Below, piece after piece: positions 1 through 8,921 of a DNA stretch of 64,000 bases. The notes beneath the pieces are model-generated. The model was not told where the DNA came from and made no database searches. It saw only the letters and a list, made by a program, of their open reading frames with translations. The first letter of the stretch is position 1. Each line of letters begins with the position of its first letter. Position numbers and translations under genes: made by a program. Source of the DNA: DAIPKP01 sp964539095 (GTDB lineage: Bacteria; Synergistota; Synergistia; Synergistales; Aminiphilaceae); contig CAZIFL010000015.1 of the NCBI GenBank assembly GCA_964539095.1, positions 5,079 through 69,078 of the forward strand, written 5' to 3'.

Positions 1-837
1 CAGAAGCAGATGGAAAGCCTGCATGAGACCCGCCGTGAGGCTGATCTCCTTGGCAGGGATCACCGCCGCCACCGCCAGGGAGCCGAGCAAAAAGAGAAGG
101 AAAATAATGCCTGCGGCGAGGAACATGCTGGCGGGGTACTCCTTGCCGGGATTCTTCATCTCGTTGGCGTGCACCGCCTGAACCTCTACCCCCGCAAAGA
201 GCAGAATGATCCCCGCAAGAAAGGCCACGCTTCCCAGACCGGTAATGTGAGGGAAGAATCGAGCATGGGCATGGGTTGCCTCGGAGGTTGCGAGAAATTC
301 CAGGGGGTTTCCCTGGAGCACCCAGAGCCCACCCAGAGCGATAATGAGGAGTCCCGGCAACACCGTGCCCAGGAGAACCCCGTACTTCGTCACCGATCGG
401 GCCAGATCTGCCCCCGCCAGGGTGATGAAGGTGGCTCCCCAATAGCATGCCAGAATGATGGTACCCGTATAGACTCCGTTATCCGCAAGATCCGGTTTCA
501 TGAAGAGATACGCCAGGGCGCTGGCGGCAAAGGCCAGTACCGTGGGGTACCACACCACGTTTTGGATCCACTGAAGCCAGATGGCGGTGAATCCCCAGCG
601 GGAGCCGAAGGCTTCCTTTACCCAGGTGTAGACGCCACCCCCCTTGCCGCTGAAGGCTCCTCCCAGTTCTGCTGCCACAAGAGAGGCGGGGATCAGAAAC
701 ATGATGGTGGCGAAGAGGATGTAGAAAATCATGGAGAGGCCTTCCTTGGCCATCATGGGAAGACCACGAAGACTTACTACCGCTGCCACAGTCATCATAC
801 AGATAGTGAACACGGACATAGTTTTGCGAGATTGCAT
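1..837 (-). CDS. APC-family amino acid antiporter (GadC-like), 3'-truncated
   Basis: The reading frame is open from an ATG at 837 down to base 1 (279 codons), so the C-terminus lies outside the window. The translation is very hydrophobic with several transmembrane segments. Its N-terminal part (SLRGLPMMAKEG, then a membrane segment and AELGGAFSGKGGGVYTW) resembles the glutamate:GABA antiporter branch of the amino acid-polyamine-organocation superfamily. An AGGAG ribosome site lies just upstream (842-847). The likely role is amino acid/product exchange across the inner membrane. The substrate cannot be read from the sequence. A long open frame on the opposite strand is antisense shadow. Confidence 0.85.
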   Translation of the reverse strand, partial: MQSRKTMSVFTICMMTVAAVVSLRGLPMMAKEGLSMIFYILFATIMFLIPASLVAAELGGAFSGKGGGVYTWVKEAFGSRWGFTAIWLQWIQNVVWYPTVLAFAASALAYLFMKPDLADNGVYTGTIILACYWGATFITLAGADLARSVTKYGVLLGTVLPGLLIIALGGLWVLQGNPLEFLATSEATHAHARFFPHITGLGSVAFLAGIILLFAGVEVQAVHANEMKNPGKEYPASMFLAAGIIFLLFLLGSLAVAAVIPAKEISLTAGLMQAFHLLL

Positions 838-1088
838 GAGTTCATCTCCTTCGGTGTGGTTTGCGTAGCTGCTGTGTGTTCTCTCGGGGGCTCTGGGAAG
901 TGTCCTCGGAATACCTCCGGGCATGCCTGGAGCCATGACAATCCTCCTTTCCTGGCCATGGCTCGATAAAAAATTTCGAACTATTGGTGGCTGTTGTACT
1001 CCTTTGCCTGTAGCCTGTCAAGGGCAGCTCCCGCAAGTGTTTCGTGGTTGTGTTGGCCATGGTGTTAGGTTCGCGTGTGAGATCCACG

Positions 1089-1121
1089 AAAAAGCCCCCC
1101 TTGGGGAAGAGGGGCTTTTTT
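1089..1121 (-). terminator. Rho-independent terminator after the C39-like peptidase gene
   Basis: An inverted repeat (AAAAAGCCCC and GGGGCTTTTT arms) encloses a short loop, with T-runs on both strands. It lies about 60 nt past the peptidase stop. The rest of 838-1182 holds only the leader of the antiporter gene. I see no gene there. Confidence 0.75.
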
Positions 1122-1182
1122 CGTATCTGATTTCTGGGGTTGTCGCAGGTAACATAGATCCTCATATCAGTTGTGGGCGGAT

Positions 1183-2136
1183 TCACGATCTTCCGTCACA
1201 ACCGACCACGATGTACGGCTGAATCTGGAATGGTTTTGGAGCTACTCGAAAATCGTGCCACATGAAAAACCATCGTTCGAGAGGATACACATAATATCCG
1301 TCTTGCAGATGATCCGAAGTGTCGTAGGGATCTGCGAATATGAGGATATCGTCTCCTATGCCGGGGGTTCCGTTGTCGTGATACCCTATGATCACCTGCC
1401 AGTGTCCGCCCCAGTCGGCCCACTCCACCAGGACGGGGCGTCCCGCTTCAAGATGGCCCCAGAGCCAGCGGACAAAAAAAGAATCCCGGGCATCTACATG
1501 TTCGGAGGCATGGTCGCTGTTTTCCGCTGTGTAGAGCGACATGGGGGAAAAGCGTCCCCGCAGATTTCCCCTCTCCGGAGAAGGACGAAATTCGTCTTCC
1601 TCGGGGATCAGATCTTCCGCGCTCCATGAATCTCTGTAACTCGATTCCAGCACTTCAATTTTGGGGACGCTACGGAAAAAAGCATCCATCTGTCCTACCG
1701 ACGTTCCGAAATCGGCGGGCTTTTTTGTTGAACCTGGCTTTGCACCGGGGTCGCCCCTATCGGTATGCGAGCGCATTCCCAGCGCAATATCCCACTCTGT
1801 GTAGTCGCGAACCCCGAAATGCCAGAGAACCATCAGCGCCGATGCAGGACCGCAGGACCACTCGGAAGTTTGCTGATACGTTTCAAAATTTTTAAGGAGT
1901 ATCAGCCCATCCTTCGGTTCCATAGTAAAAAAATTGGGGTTCCTGTACACAAGCGAATCAGGGTTATCTCCCGAACCTTGTACGCTGTTCGCCCCCCCGT
2001 TTGCATCAATGTCTACCGAGGCGGGGATACTCCCCGGCCGGAGCATCCCCGTAGCTGGAAGCGCTGAAAAAGCAATGGGCAACAGAAGAGCAAGATGGAG
2101 TAATAACAGTAATACCCTCGAAAAGTATTGCCTCAT
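1183..2136 (-). CDS. Secreted C39-like (papain-fold) cysteine peptidase
   Basis: The 317-residue protein has an N-terminal signal peptide (Leu-rich stretch at about 8-25, then SALPATG). I chose the ATG at 2136 because it starts directly at this signal and has a GGAG site upstream; the open frame continues further 5'. Residues about 88-98 carry the C39-type motif Q..S.WSCGPAS with probable nucleophile Cys95. A GGHW motif supplies His245 and a later DP supplies Asp269, matching the Cys/His/Asp order of C39_2-like peptidases. It is the last gene after an array of Nif11-type precursors on the same strand, 41 nt past a collapsed precursor, so it may be co-transcribed with them. A role in cleaving or degrading exported peptides is inference. 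It is not the leader peptidase domain of an ABC exporter, since it has no membrane or ATPase part. Confidence 0.75.
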   Translation of the reverse strand: MRQYFSRVLLLLLHLALLLPIAFSALPATGMLRPGSIPASVDIDANGGANSVQGSGDNPDSLVYRNPNFFTMEPKDGLILLKNFETYQQTSEWSCGPASALMVLWHFGVRDYTEWDIALGMRSHTDRGDPGAKPGSTKKPADFGTSVGQMDAFFRSVPKIEVLESSYRDSWSAEDLIPEEDEFRPSPERGNLRGRFSPMSLYTAENSDHASEHVDARDSFFVRWLWGHLEAGRPVLVEWADWGGHWQVIIGYHDNGTPGIGDDILIFADPYDTSDHLQDGYYVYPLERWFFMWHDFRVAPKPFQIQPYIVVGCDGRS

Positions 2137-2176
2137 TCTCGAATCTCCAGGGTTTTCTGGAAGAGTTCGCCCCGTT

Positions 2177-2253
2177 TCAGGTTGCGGCGGCAACAACAGC
2201 AGATGCCGCGACCAAGACACCGGCGCCGATAAGAATGCCGCCGCAGATCCCAT
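2177..2253 (-). pseudogene. Collapsed Nif11-type precursor (leader start fused to core end)
   Basis: The DNA upstream and the first codons (GAGGTGTTGAAG, then MGSAAAF) copy the start of the neighbouring precursor genes (MSMESAAAF). Directly after GCGGCGGCATTC a different frame takes over. That frame reads as a typical core tail, GGILIGAGVLVAASAVVAAA, then Thr and a stop at 2179-2177. The leader middle (about 60 codons) is missing and the two halves are out of frame. The shared GC-rich string at the junction suggests deletion between short repeats inside a former precursor gene. Confidence 0.7.
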
Positions 2254-2344
2254 CGTTATCTTCAACACCTCTCTCGCAATTGTCCCTTCATGAGCCCACA
2301 TGGATGTTTTTTCAGTACTCCCGCTTTGCCACTCTTGGCAAGGC

Positions 2345-2617
2345 TCAGGCTGCCGCCCCAAGGAGGCTCATGAATACACTCGCGATGATTTCAAGAAGCT
2401 GACCCCCTCCGACGACAGCCTCAAGCTCTTCGTCCGTCATCTCGGGGTTCCGCTCGAAGATCACCTTCTGTATCTCCTCAGGTGAAAAGTCGTACCCAAG
2501 CTCTTCCTTTACGTACTGCGAGATCTTTTCCTTCGTGCCTAGCTCCTTCAGCTTCTCCTGTAACGTGGTATCCTTTTCCAATCGCCCGTAGAATGCTGCT
2601 GCGGATTCCATCGACAT
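2345..2617 (-). CDS. Nif11-type RiPP precursor peptide A1
   Basis: The peptide has 90 residues: a 71-residue Nif11-type leader starting MSMESAAAFY, with LGYDF at the middle and DEELEAVVGG at its end, then a 19-residue core. The core starts GQLLEII and ends LLGAAA. It is hydrophobic, has no Cys and only two Ser. The GG should be cut by the C39 domain of the exporter at 39894-42077. The ATG at 2617 has GGAGG 8 nt upstream, so the in-frame GTG three codons earlier is unlikely to be used. It is the last intact member of array 1. A 228-nt spacer separates it from the previous precursor, in which I see no gene. Confidence 0.85.
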   Translation of the reverse strand: MSMESAAAFYGRLEKDTTLQEKLKELGTKEKISQYVKEELGYDFSPEEIQKVIFERNPEMTDEELEAVVGGGQLLEIIASVFMSLLGAAA

Positions 2618-2845
2618 CTTCAACACCTCCCCATTTATTTTCTCTATTCTACAAAAAGAAGAGTTTTTTCAGGGCCTGCTTTCAAAAAATGTTGCAAACC
2701 ACGTATTCCCAAGGCTTTGTGGAGACAGCTATAAGGTGTGCTTATACCTTGTGCCGTGGTGTTTGTGACGTTTGAAGACAGACCCTGGAAAAATGACAAA
2801 AATTTCTCCGTTAGTCAGCAAAGCTTGTGGGGATCTCTCCGTGGA

Positions 2846-3142
2846 TCAGGCTGCGGCTACTCCCACAGCAAGCCCCACGATGAAGACCGGACCCGCAAGA
2901 AGAATGAGCAGGGCTCCGCCGATCACGCCACCCCCGACAACGGCTTCCAGCTCTTCTTCTGTCATCTCCGGGTTTTTTTCGAAGACCACCTTTTGCATCT
3001 CCTCCAGGGTGAACTCGTACCCCAGTTCACCCTTTACGTAGGGCTCGATGTTATCCTTTGTATTCAACTCCTTAAGTTTTTCCTGAAGCTGTACATCTGT
3101 TTCCACGCGTTCGTAAAACGCCCTCGCCGATTCTATCGACAT
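2846..3142 (-). CDS. Nif11-type RiPP precursor peptide A2
   Basis: The 98-residue peptide has a 71-residue leader (MSIESARAFY...EEELEAVVGG) close in sequence to its neighbours, and a 27-residue core. The core starts GVIGGALL and ends VGVAAA. It contains no Cys, Ser or Thr at all, so azole or azoline formation and lanthionine formation are chemically impossible on it. The ATG at 3142 follows GGGAGGTGCAAAA. Core composition (Gly, Ala, Val, Leu, Ile, one Pro, one Phe) suggests a membrane-inserting helix. Confidence 0.85.
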   Translation of the reverse strand: MSIESARAFYERVETDVQLQEKLKELNTKDNIEPYVKGELGYEFTLEEMQKVVFEKNPEMTEEELEAVVGGGVIGGALLILLAGPVFIVGLAVGVAAA

Positions 3143-3179
3143 TTTTTGCACCTCCCGGTGTTTACTATATTATTGCCGC

Positions 3180-3494
3180 TTAAGCGGCGGCTCCCGCAGC
3201 GGCAGCCCCTATGATAATGCCGGTGCCAATCCCGAGCGCCCCCAGGAACACTCCCAATCCTACTGTATCCTGGGTGTTCATCCCCCCGACCACGGCTTCC
3301 AGCTCCTCGTCGCTCATCTCCGGATTTCTTTCGAAAATCACCTTTTGTATCTCCTCCAGGGTAAAATCGTACCCGAGTTCACCCTTCACGAACTGCGAGA
3401 TGTTCTCCTTCGTATTCAGCTCCTTCAGTTTTTCCTGCAACTCGACATCCTTCTCCACTCTCTCGTAGAACGCTACTGCGGATTCCATGGACAT
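3180..3494 (-). CDS. Nif11-type RiPP precursor peptide A3
   Basis: The 104-residue peptide has a 71-residue leader (MSMESAVAFY...DEELEAVVGG) and a 33-residue core. The core begins MNTQDTVGLG, continues with Gly-rich hydrophobic sequence and ends AAAAGAAA. There is no Cys. A GGTGTTGAGG stretch precedes the ATG at 3494. The leader is nearly identical to those of A1 and A4, while the core differs, the usual pattern of expanded precursor families sharing one processing machinery. Confidence 0.85.
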   Translation of the reverse strand: MSMESAVAFYERVEKDVELQEKLKELNTKENISQFVKGELGYDFTLEEIQKVIFERNPEMSDEELEAVVGGMNTQDTVGLGVFLGALGIGTGIIIGAAAAGAAA

Positions 3495-3549
3495 CCTCAA
3501 CACCTTCCTTTACACAAGCCGTTCCACCTGTCTCCGATCGCTCTCAGAT

Positions 3550-3843
3550 TCAGGCTGCCGCGACAGCGGAGACAAGGAAGCCCGAAACGAGCATACCTAA
3601 ACCGAAAATCGTTGTTAACGTAATGACGGCTCCTCCCACGATGGTCTCCAGCTCCTCGTCCGTGATCTCGGGATGCCGCTCAAAGATCACCTTCTGCATC
3701 TCCTCGAGGGTGAAATCGTACCCCAGTTCACCCTTCACGTACTGCGACACATTCTCCTTCGTATTTAGCTCCTTCAGTTTTTCCTGCAACTCGACATCCT
3801 TCTCCACTCGCTCGTAGAACGCTACTGCGGACTCCATGGACAT
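3550..3843 (-). CDS. Nif11-type RiPP precursor peptide A4 (promoter-proximal)
   Basis: The 97-residue peptide has a 71-residue leader (MSMESAVAFYERVEKD...DEELETIVGG) and a 26-residue core starting AVITLTTIFG and ending SAVAAA. There is no Cys; Thr and Ser are few. The ATG at 3843 has GGGAGG 8-10 nt upstream. It is the first gene of array 1, about 100 nt downstream of a MerR-type promoter (3945-3975), and the other three precursors follow on the same strand. Confidence 0.85.
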   Translation of the reverse strand: MSMESAVAFYERVEKDVELQEKLKELNTKENVSQYVKGELGYDFTLEEMQKVIFERHPEITDEELETIVGGAVITLTTIFGLGMLVSGFLVSAVAAA

Positions 3844-3944
3844 CCCTAAGCACCTCCCTTAGATTCCTTCTCCCCTTCCTTCCCTGCGGAACGGGGGGTA
3901 AGGTGTTCTCTGTTTTTTTCGAATTTTGCTTCGATTCCAGGCAA

Positions 3945-3975
3945 AGTATACTCCTTCACACTATGTGAAAGTCAA
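3945..3975 (-). promoter_or_regulatory. MerR-type promoter/operator of precursor array 1
   Basis: Read on the minus strand: -35 TTGACT (3975-3970), exactly 19 bp, -10 TATACT (3950-3945). The spacer holds the dyad TTCACA-TAG-TGTGAA (3955-3969). A 19-bp spacer over a dyad is the hallmark of promoters activated by MerR-family proteins. The same layout recurs before the YcaO operon, before array 2 and before the MerR gene. The remaining part of 3844-4206 holds the divergent leader of the next plus-strand gene. Confidence 0.75.
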
Positions 3976-4206
3976 TACCCCAGCTGTATTGTAATCTCCA
4001 TATTGATCTGTTCTCCAGGTTTGCATAAATCTTTCTTTTTTTCTTTGCCCTTCACCTTTCGAGAGATGCCGCCATTCTGCTATACTCTTAACTAAATGAC
4101 GCAATTTTACGGGATGAGCCCTTTTTTCGTTATGTTGCTTGGAGAGCCTGGGGTTGTTGCCATGCGCTGGGCAGGAGGGACATCGCAAGAGAGAGGATGA
4201 TGGAAT

Positions 4207-6550
4207 ATGTTCGGTGGTTATGATGTGGTACGGAATGAACGATGCGGGAGAATGCGGCTTGCTTTTTTTCTTGTGATTTCTCTTCTTCTGCTTTTCTGTG
4301 ATTCCGGTACGGCTGTGGCTGCCCCTTCGGGAAAGCTGTTTGCGAAGGCTGAGGATGCCTCTCTCTGGGAAAAGGGGCGGCAAATTTTGCAGGAGTTTCA
4401 GGAGTATTATGCCACTGTCACGCTGACCCCTGCGCCGACATCGGAGCCTACGGCTGCGCCGACACCGGAGCCCACGGCCACGCCGACACCGGAGCCNNNN
4501 NNNNNNNNNNNNNNNNNNNNNNNNNNNNNNNNNNNNNNNNNNNNNNNNNNNNNNNNNNNNNNNNNNNNNNNNNNNNNNNNNNNNNNNNNNNNNNNNTACG
4601 GCTGCGCCGACACCGGAGCCCACGGCCACGCCGACACCGGAGCCTACGGCTGCGCCGACACCGGAGCCTACGGCTGCGCCGACACCGGAGCCTACGGCTG
4701 CGCCGACACCGGAGCCCACGGCCACGCCGACACCGGAGCCTACGGCTACCCCTACTCCGGAACCCACCCCCGTTCCGATCACTCCCACGCCAGCGGTGCC
4801 TGATCTTTCGGTAGAGCTTGAGGGGTTTGCAGAAAAGGTGCAGCCCGGGGAAGTGCTTCAGATCGCTGCCCACGCCTCGGGAGGGGTTCCCCCCTACCGC
4901 TATGCCTGGAGCGAAAACCTTCGGGCCACCGGAGCCACCGCGCGATACGAGGCGGAAGCTCCCGGCGTTGCTCTGCTTTCGCTTACGGTGCTCGACAGCC
5001 GGGGAAAAACGGCGGAAATCCGTAAAAGCCTCACGGTGACCCCCCTAGAGGTGCGGATAGAGCTTCTGGGAGTCTTTGCCCCCCAGGGAACCCCCCGGAA
5101 GACGGAGCCGCGAGAGATTCTGGCGGGGGATCGGGTGCATCTCAAAGGGATGACAAGCCGCCGCTATCCCGGAATGCAGTACCGATGGAAGGCCGAGGAG
5201 GGGGTGCTCTTCGAAGGGCGCACCCTTGGGGAGACGGTGGTTCTCTACCGTAATGATGAGGGGAGCGCCGTTATCTCTCTGGAGATCCTCTCGCCCAAGG
5301 GGAGCCTTTTAGGGGAGGGAAGCTACCTGTTTCACGTGAAACAACCCCGGGATCCCGCCCGGGCTCAGGAACTCTACCAGCAGTTTCAGGAGGCCTGGAA
5401 GAATCGGGAGTATTCCCGGGCCCTCCCTCTGATCCTTGAGGCGGAGAAATTGCATCCGGAGGATTCCTCCATTCAGGAAGCCCGAAAGAAGGTGGAGCAG
5501 TATCAGGAGGGGCAGAAGCGGGCTCTGGAGCTTCGCAGCGAGGCGGAGGAGCAGGTTCGGGAGGGGAAGCTTGAAGAGGCTCTGGCATCCTATCGGGAGA
5601 GCCTGAACTATGCGGAGGACCCCGAAACCCGACGGCGGCTGGAGGCTCTGCGGGAGTATCTCCCCCGGTATCACAAGGCCCAGGAACTCTGGCAGCAGGG
5701 GGCCAAACTTCAGGAACACCACTACTATAGGGAGGCTCTGGAGAGATACCGGGAAGGTTTGAAGTACCATCGCGATTCCCGAATAGAAGAACATGTGCAG
5801 GTTTTGGAGCAGTATCTCCGCAAGGGAGAGGAGACGGAGCGCCAGAACAAAGAGCGTGCCCATCAACTCTGGAAGGAGGGTGCGGCGCTTCAAGAGGAAA
5901 AACGCTACCAGGAGGCCCTAGAAAAGTTCCGTCAGGGACTGGAGTATGATCCAGATCCCCAGATGGAGGAGCATGCGGCGAAGCTGGGGGCCTATCTCCG
6001 CAAGAGCGAAGAGCCCTCCCGACCGTCTCCTGATGCTACCCCTTCGCCGGAGCCGAGCAGGAGCCCCCGCCCCTCTCCCGATCCCGAGCCTTCGGAGAGC
6101 CCTCGGCCGCTCCCTACCCTGCCACCCCTTCCGGCTCCTACAGAAAGCCCCCTGGGATGCGGCCTGGAATGGCAGGAAGTTCGCTGCTTCAGCCTGATCT
6201 TTCAGGTTCCCCAGGATTGGATTTCGGACGACCAGCGGTGGTACACCGGGGATGCAGAAAACCCCTCCGCGATGGTGGGGGTAACCCGGGAGACTTTGGA
6301 GGAATGGCACTCCCTTCAGGGTTTTCTCAACCCCCAGGAGAGCTGTACCGTTTCCGTGGCGGGGTATGCGGTAACGTTTCACATTTCGAGCAGCGAAGAT
6401 CCTTCGGGGGAGCCCACGCTTTTTGCCACGGGAGCCCTGGAAGACCCCGCTTCGAAGGAGCATGTCTTTCAGATCGGGTACAGCTTCTCCGCGGGGAGTG
6501 CGTCCGACTGTGTGGCGGAGTATTTTCTGGGATCCTTCCGGTTTGAATAG
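4207..6550 (+). CDS. Secreted Pro-rich repeat / TPR-like protein, interrupted by assembly gap
   Basis: The N-terminus has a signal peptide (MRLAFFLVISLLLLF region, cleavage probably after AVA). Then comes a Pro/Thr/Glu repeat (units like TAAPTPEP) broken by 100 Ns. After the gap the coding frame is shifted by one relative to the numbering, because the gap length is a placeholder. The continuing frame (through 4796) reads a PKD-like beta domain (SGGVPPYRYAW), helical TPR-like repeats rich in Glu/Arg (about 5360-6010), a second Pro/Ser-rich linker and a C-terminal globular domain. ATG 4207 has GAGAGG upstream; ATG 4252 is an alternative. No enzymatic motif was recognised, so the function is unknown. 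A surface or periplasmic protein with a stalk is likely. Confidence 0.7.
4444..4760 (+). repeat. 24-bp tandem repeat encoding TAxPTPEP
   Basis: Units of 24 bp alternate between two variants (encoding TAAPTPEP and TATPTPEP) on both sides of the gap. The sequence left of the gap ends GGAGCC and the right side resumes TACGGCTG, exactly in repeat phase. The missing length is therefore most likely a multiple of 24, not 100. Confidence 0.9.
4497..4596. other. Assembly gap of 100 N
   Basis: Exactly 100 undetermined bases lie inside the tandem repeat. This is a scaffolding placeholder; the true copy number of the repeat is unknown. Confidence 0.98.
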
Positions 6551-6748
6551 CTGCCGGTCTGCATAGCTGCAATGATCCGCCATGAGAGGGGGAAAGTGCG
6601 CCATGGAAAATCTGCGTAGGCTTTTCCGGGTTTTTTGGTAGGGATGATTCTTGCGGTGGGGATGGTCCTTTTGATGGAGGTGCTTCGGGGGCTTCGTTTT
6701 GTATGTTTTTCCTCCGTGGAATCCTGGGGTTTCTTTTCCTTTAATAAG

Positions 6749-6792
6749 AGACAGCAGCCCGGTCCCCTCTGTTTAGGATAAGGCTGCTGTCT
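6749..6792 (-). terminator. Hairpin downstream of the solute-binding protein gene
   Basis: Perfect 11-bp arms AGACAGCAGCC and GGCTGCTGTCT enclose 22 nt. It lies about 30 nt past the stop of the minus-strand gene at 6823. The following tract on that strand is only moderately T-rich, so this may be an mRNA-stabilising hairpin. In 6551-6748 I see only very short open frames. Confidence 0.5.
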
Positions 6793-6822
6793 GATGAGTG
6801 GTGGAAATTTGTGGAGGTGCTC

Positions 6823-7560
6823 TTAGAATCCGTAGGAGGTTAGGATAGCGTCGTAGGTGCCGTTTTGTTTGATCTCTGCCAGCCCCTTGTTGAAACTTTC
6901 AACAATGGTCTGGTGTTCGGGATTGGCGAGGCCGCATCCCACATAAAGCTTTTCGCTTGTAAGGCTTCCCGACGTAAACGCAATCTGCTCAAGAAGCTCC
7001 GGAGCTTCTCGCGAAAGAGTGGCTCGGGCGACAATTTCGTCCTCCAGAGTGATGTCGATTCTCCCCGCCAGAAGTTTACGAACGTTTGTTATAAGGTCGT
7101 CCACTTCCTCTGTGCGGAACTTTGGGTCTGCAAGAAACGCCTCGGGGTAGCCATACCCCCGGACAATGCCCACCGTAAGCCCCTCAAGGCTTTCGAGACC
7201 TGTATATTCAAAGGAGTTGCCTTTGGGCTTAATGAAGCGAATGTTGTTCTCTGCGTAGGGTTCGCTGAAGAGGACAGTGCTCTTCCGCTCTTCGTTCATC
7301 CAGAATGTGGGGCTGAAGTCGTAGGTTCCCTTCTTGACTCCGTCCTCGGCACGAGCCCAGGGGACGAAAACGGTTTCGATGGCGTATCCCTGGCTCTCGA
7401 AGGCTGCCCGGGCGATCTCAAAGGAAAAGCCTTGCTTCGGGTGAGCGGGGTCTGTAAAGGGAGGGAAGTCATTGGCTGCTCCCGTCAGAGTCTTTGCAAA
7501 GCACGGGGTAGCCAGAAAAAGGCACAGAAGCATCACTCCGTAAATCGAAATTTTTTTCAT
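6823..7560 (-). CDS. Family 3 extracellular solute-binding protein
   Basis: The 245-residue protein starts with a signal peptide (MKKISIYGVMLLCLFLATPCFA), directly followed by mature sequence typical of amino-acid ABC binding proteins: the segment NDFPPFTDP, FSFEIARAAFESQGY, and the lobe-2 segment LTVGIVRGYGYPEAF. Length fits the family. The ATG at 7560 follows an AGAGAGG site; the open frame continues 5' but has no better start. No permease or ATPase gene is adjacent, so it is an orphan binding protein here, and its ligand is not predictable. Confidence 0.85.
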   Translation of the reverse strand: MKKISIYGVMLLCLFLATPCFAKTLTGAANDFPPFTDPAHPKQGFSFEIARAAFESQGYAIETVFVPWARAEDGVKKGTYDFSPTFWMNEERKSTVLFSEPYAENNIRFIKPKGNSFEYTGLESLEGLTVGIVRGYGYPEAFLADPKFRTEEVDDLITNVRKLLAGRIDITLEDEIVARATLSREAPELLEQIAFTSGSLTSEKLYVGCGLANPEHQTIVESFNKGLAEIKQNGTYDAILTSYGF

Positions 7561-8233
7561 GTTAATCCTCTCTTTCTCTCGCGGAAAATGTTCCACGAAT
7601 AACCATGCTGATCCCCTCTGTTTTGGGGAAAACGGCCTTATGTTGCTATGATTCCTACGCTTTCTGTCGAGATTCTTCGGCCCTGTTTCATTCTCACTCA
7701 GGTTTTTGCAATAACGCACCCCACCCCCTTGAAGATTCCTCAAAACCATTCCCTAAATGCAGACACTTTTCGGGCTGCCTTTACAAAGATCGCTTTTTCC
7801 GGGTGCCTTGATAGCTTGTGCCATCTTTAGAACAATGCTGAGGATTCCGAAATTTTGGAGAGAAGTATACAACAAAGTGAAATAGGGATCAAGGAGAGTT
7901 GCGTGTGTTGCGCAAACTTTCTCAAAATATAAAAATTGCAAGATCTCGAAAACCCGAAAGAGCGTGTCTTATAGCGGAGATGAAAAATACGAAGCTCGGA
8001 GAGTTCTGGCATGGTGCCGAGGCTTTTTGGTAAAGGAGCCTGATCTCCCAGATATGGGCGAAGGCGCTTTTTTGCGAGCATAAGGAGCTTTTGAGGAGAG
8101 ATCCCTTGTTGAAGAGTTTCGAAAGTTCCCCTACAATCAGCGTGTTTTGAAAACTTCTTTGGAGTGAACGTCTCCTTGGAGATTGTAGGCTCGTTACCAT
8201 ATTTTTTCATGAAGAAAACTGGAGGAATACATT
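7561..8233. other. Intergenic region, no supported gene
   Basis: Divergent spacer of 673 nt between the binding-protein gene and the carbonic anhydrase gene. Open frames exist but lack ribosome sites and recognisable protein composition. A small hairpin (CCCC...GGGG, about 7614-7629) is the only structure I noticed. Confidence 0.5.
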
Positions 8234-8797
8234 GTGAAGGTTCTTTTGGAAGGATACCGCAACTTTTGCACCACCGCAGACCGGGAGCTTTACGCATCTC
8301 TCGCCTCGGGGCAGAGCCCCCATACTCTGGTAATCAGCTGCTCCGACAGCCGTATCGTTCCGGAGGAGATCTTCGGAGCCAGGCCAGGGGAGCTTTTTGT
8401 GCTCCGAAACGTGGGGAACCGCTGCCCCCAGGAAGATTTCGGCGCGGCCTGTGCCGTAACCTATGCGGTGGCGCATCTTCACGTGCGTAACGCCATTGTG
8501 CTTGCCCATGCGGACTGCGGGGCCGTGAAGGCCGCCAGCCATCCCGAACATCTTCACGAAGAAGCCCTCAAGGGGTGGCTTGGGGAGGAATCCTGCGAGG
8601 GGGATTGCCTTGAGGAATCGGTAAAAAACTGGGGGCTCCGGCAGCTGCACCGGCTTAACTCCATGGAAGCGGTGCGGGATGCCCTTGCCCGGGGGGAGCT
8701 TACTACGGGGCTCTTCTACTTCGATATCGCCACCCTGAGGCTGGATTACTTTGATGGGGTTGATTGGAAGATCGGGGTAGAGGAGCTACAGGTATAG
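8234..8797 (+). CDS. Beta-class carbonic anhydrase
   Basis: The 187-residue protein interconverts CO2 and bicarbonate. Zinc ligands are in place: Cys36 in SCSDSR (with Asp38 and Arg40 forming the usual dyad), His92 and Cys95 in HADCGAV. The RNVGNRCP segment also fits the family. The start is GTG at 8234, with GGAGGA 7 nt upstream. Length is slightly short of the usual 200-220. It stands alone, with no obvious operon partner; bicarbonate supply for carboxylations is the likely role. Confidence 0.92.
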   Translation: MKVLLEGYRNFCTTADRELYASLASGQSPHTLVISCSDSRIVPEEIFGARPGELFVLRNVGNRCPQEDFGAACAVTYAVAHLHVRNAIVLAHADCGAVKAASHPEHLHEEALKGWLGEESCEGDCLEESVKNWGLRQLHRLNSMEAVRDALARGELTTGLFYFDIATLRLDYFDGVDWKIGVEELQV

Positions 8798-8921
8798 GTC
8801 CAGAAGAGAGCTTCAGGCGTTTGTTCCAGCCCGACTTTTTTGACGTGGTCCGCCTCACATAAAGGTCTTCTTGGAACAAATCTGTATACATCTATTTTGT
8901 GAAGAAAGGGAAAGCTCCCGG

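Noticed and set aside
10..969. 319-codon open frame on the plus strand
   Set aside because: Antisense to the APC antiporter gene (1-837, minus), whose translation is clearly membrane-protein-like; the plus frame has charged, low-complexity composition.
4444..4760. Possible CRISPR array from regular repeats
   Set aside because: Units are directly adjacent with no spacers and encode a continuous Pro-rich protein segment.
3961..4788. Minus-strand frame with Gly-Val-Gly repeats across the gap
   Set aside because: Shadow of the 24-bp coding repeat; the plus frame has a signal peptide and continues into real domains.
4796..6550. Separate gene starting at ATG 4796
   Set aside because: This is the continuation of the gene starting at 4207 after the artificial 100-N gap; it has no ribosome site or signal peptide of its own.
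7827..8297. 156-codon minus-strand frame before the carbonic anhydrase
   Set aside because: Overlaps the carbonic anhydrase start and has no recognisable protein features.
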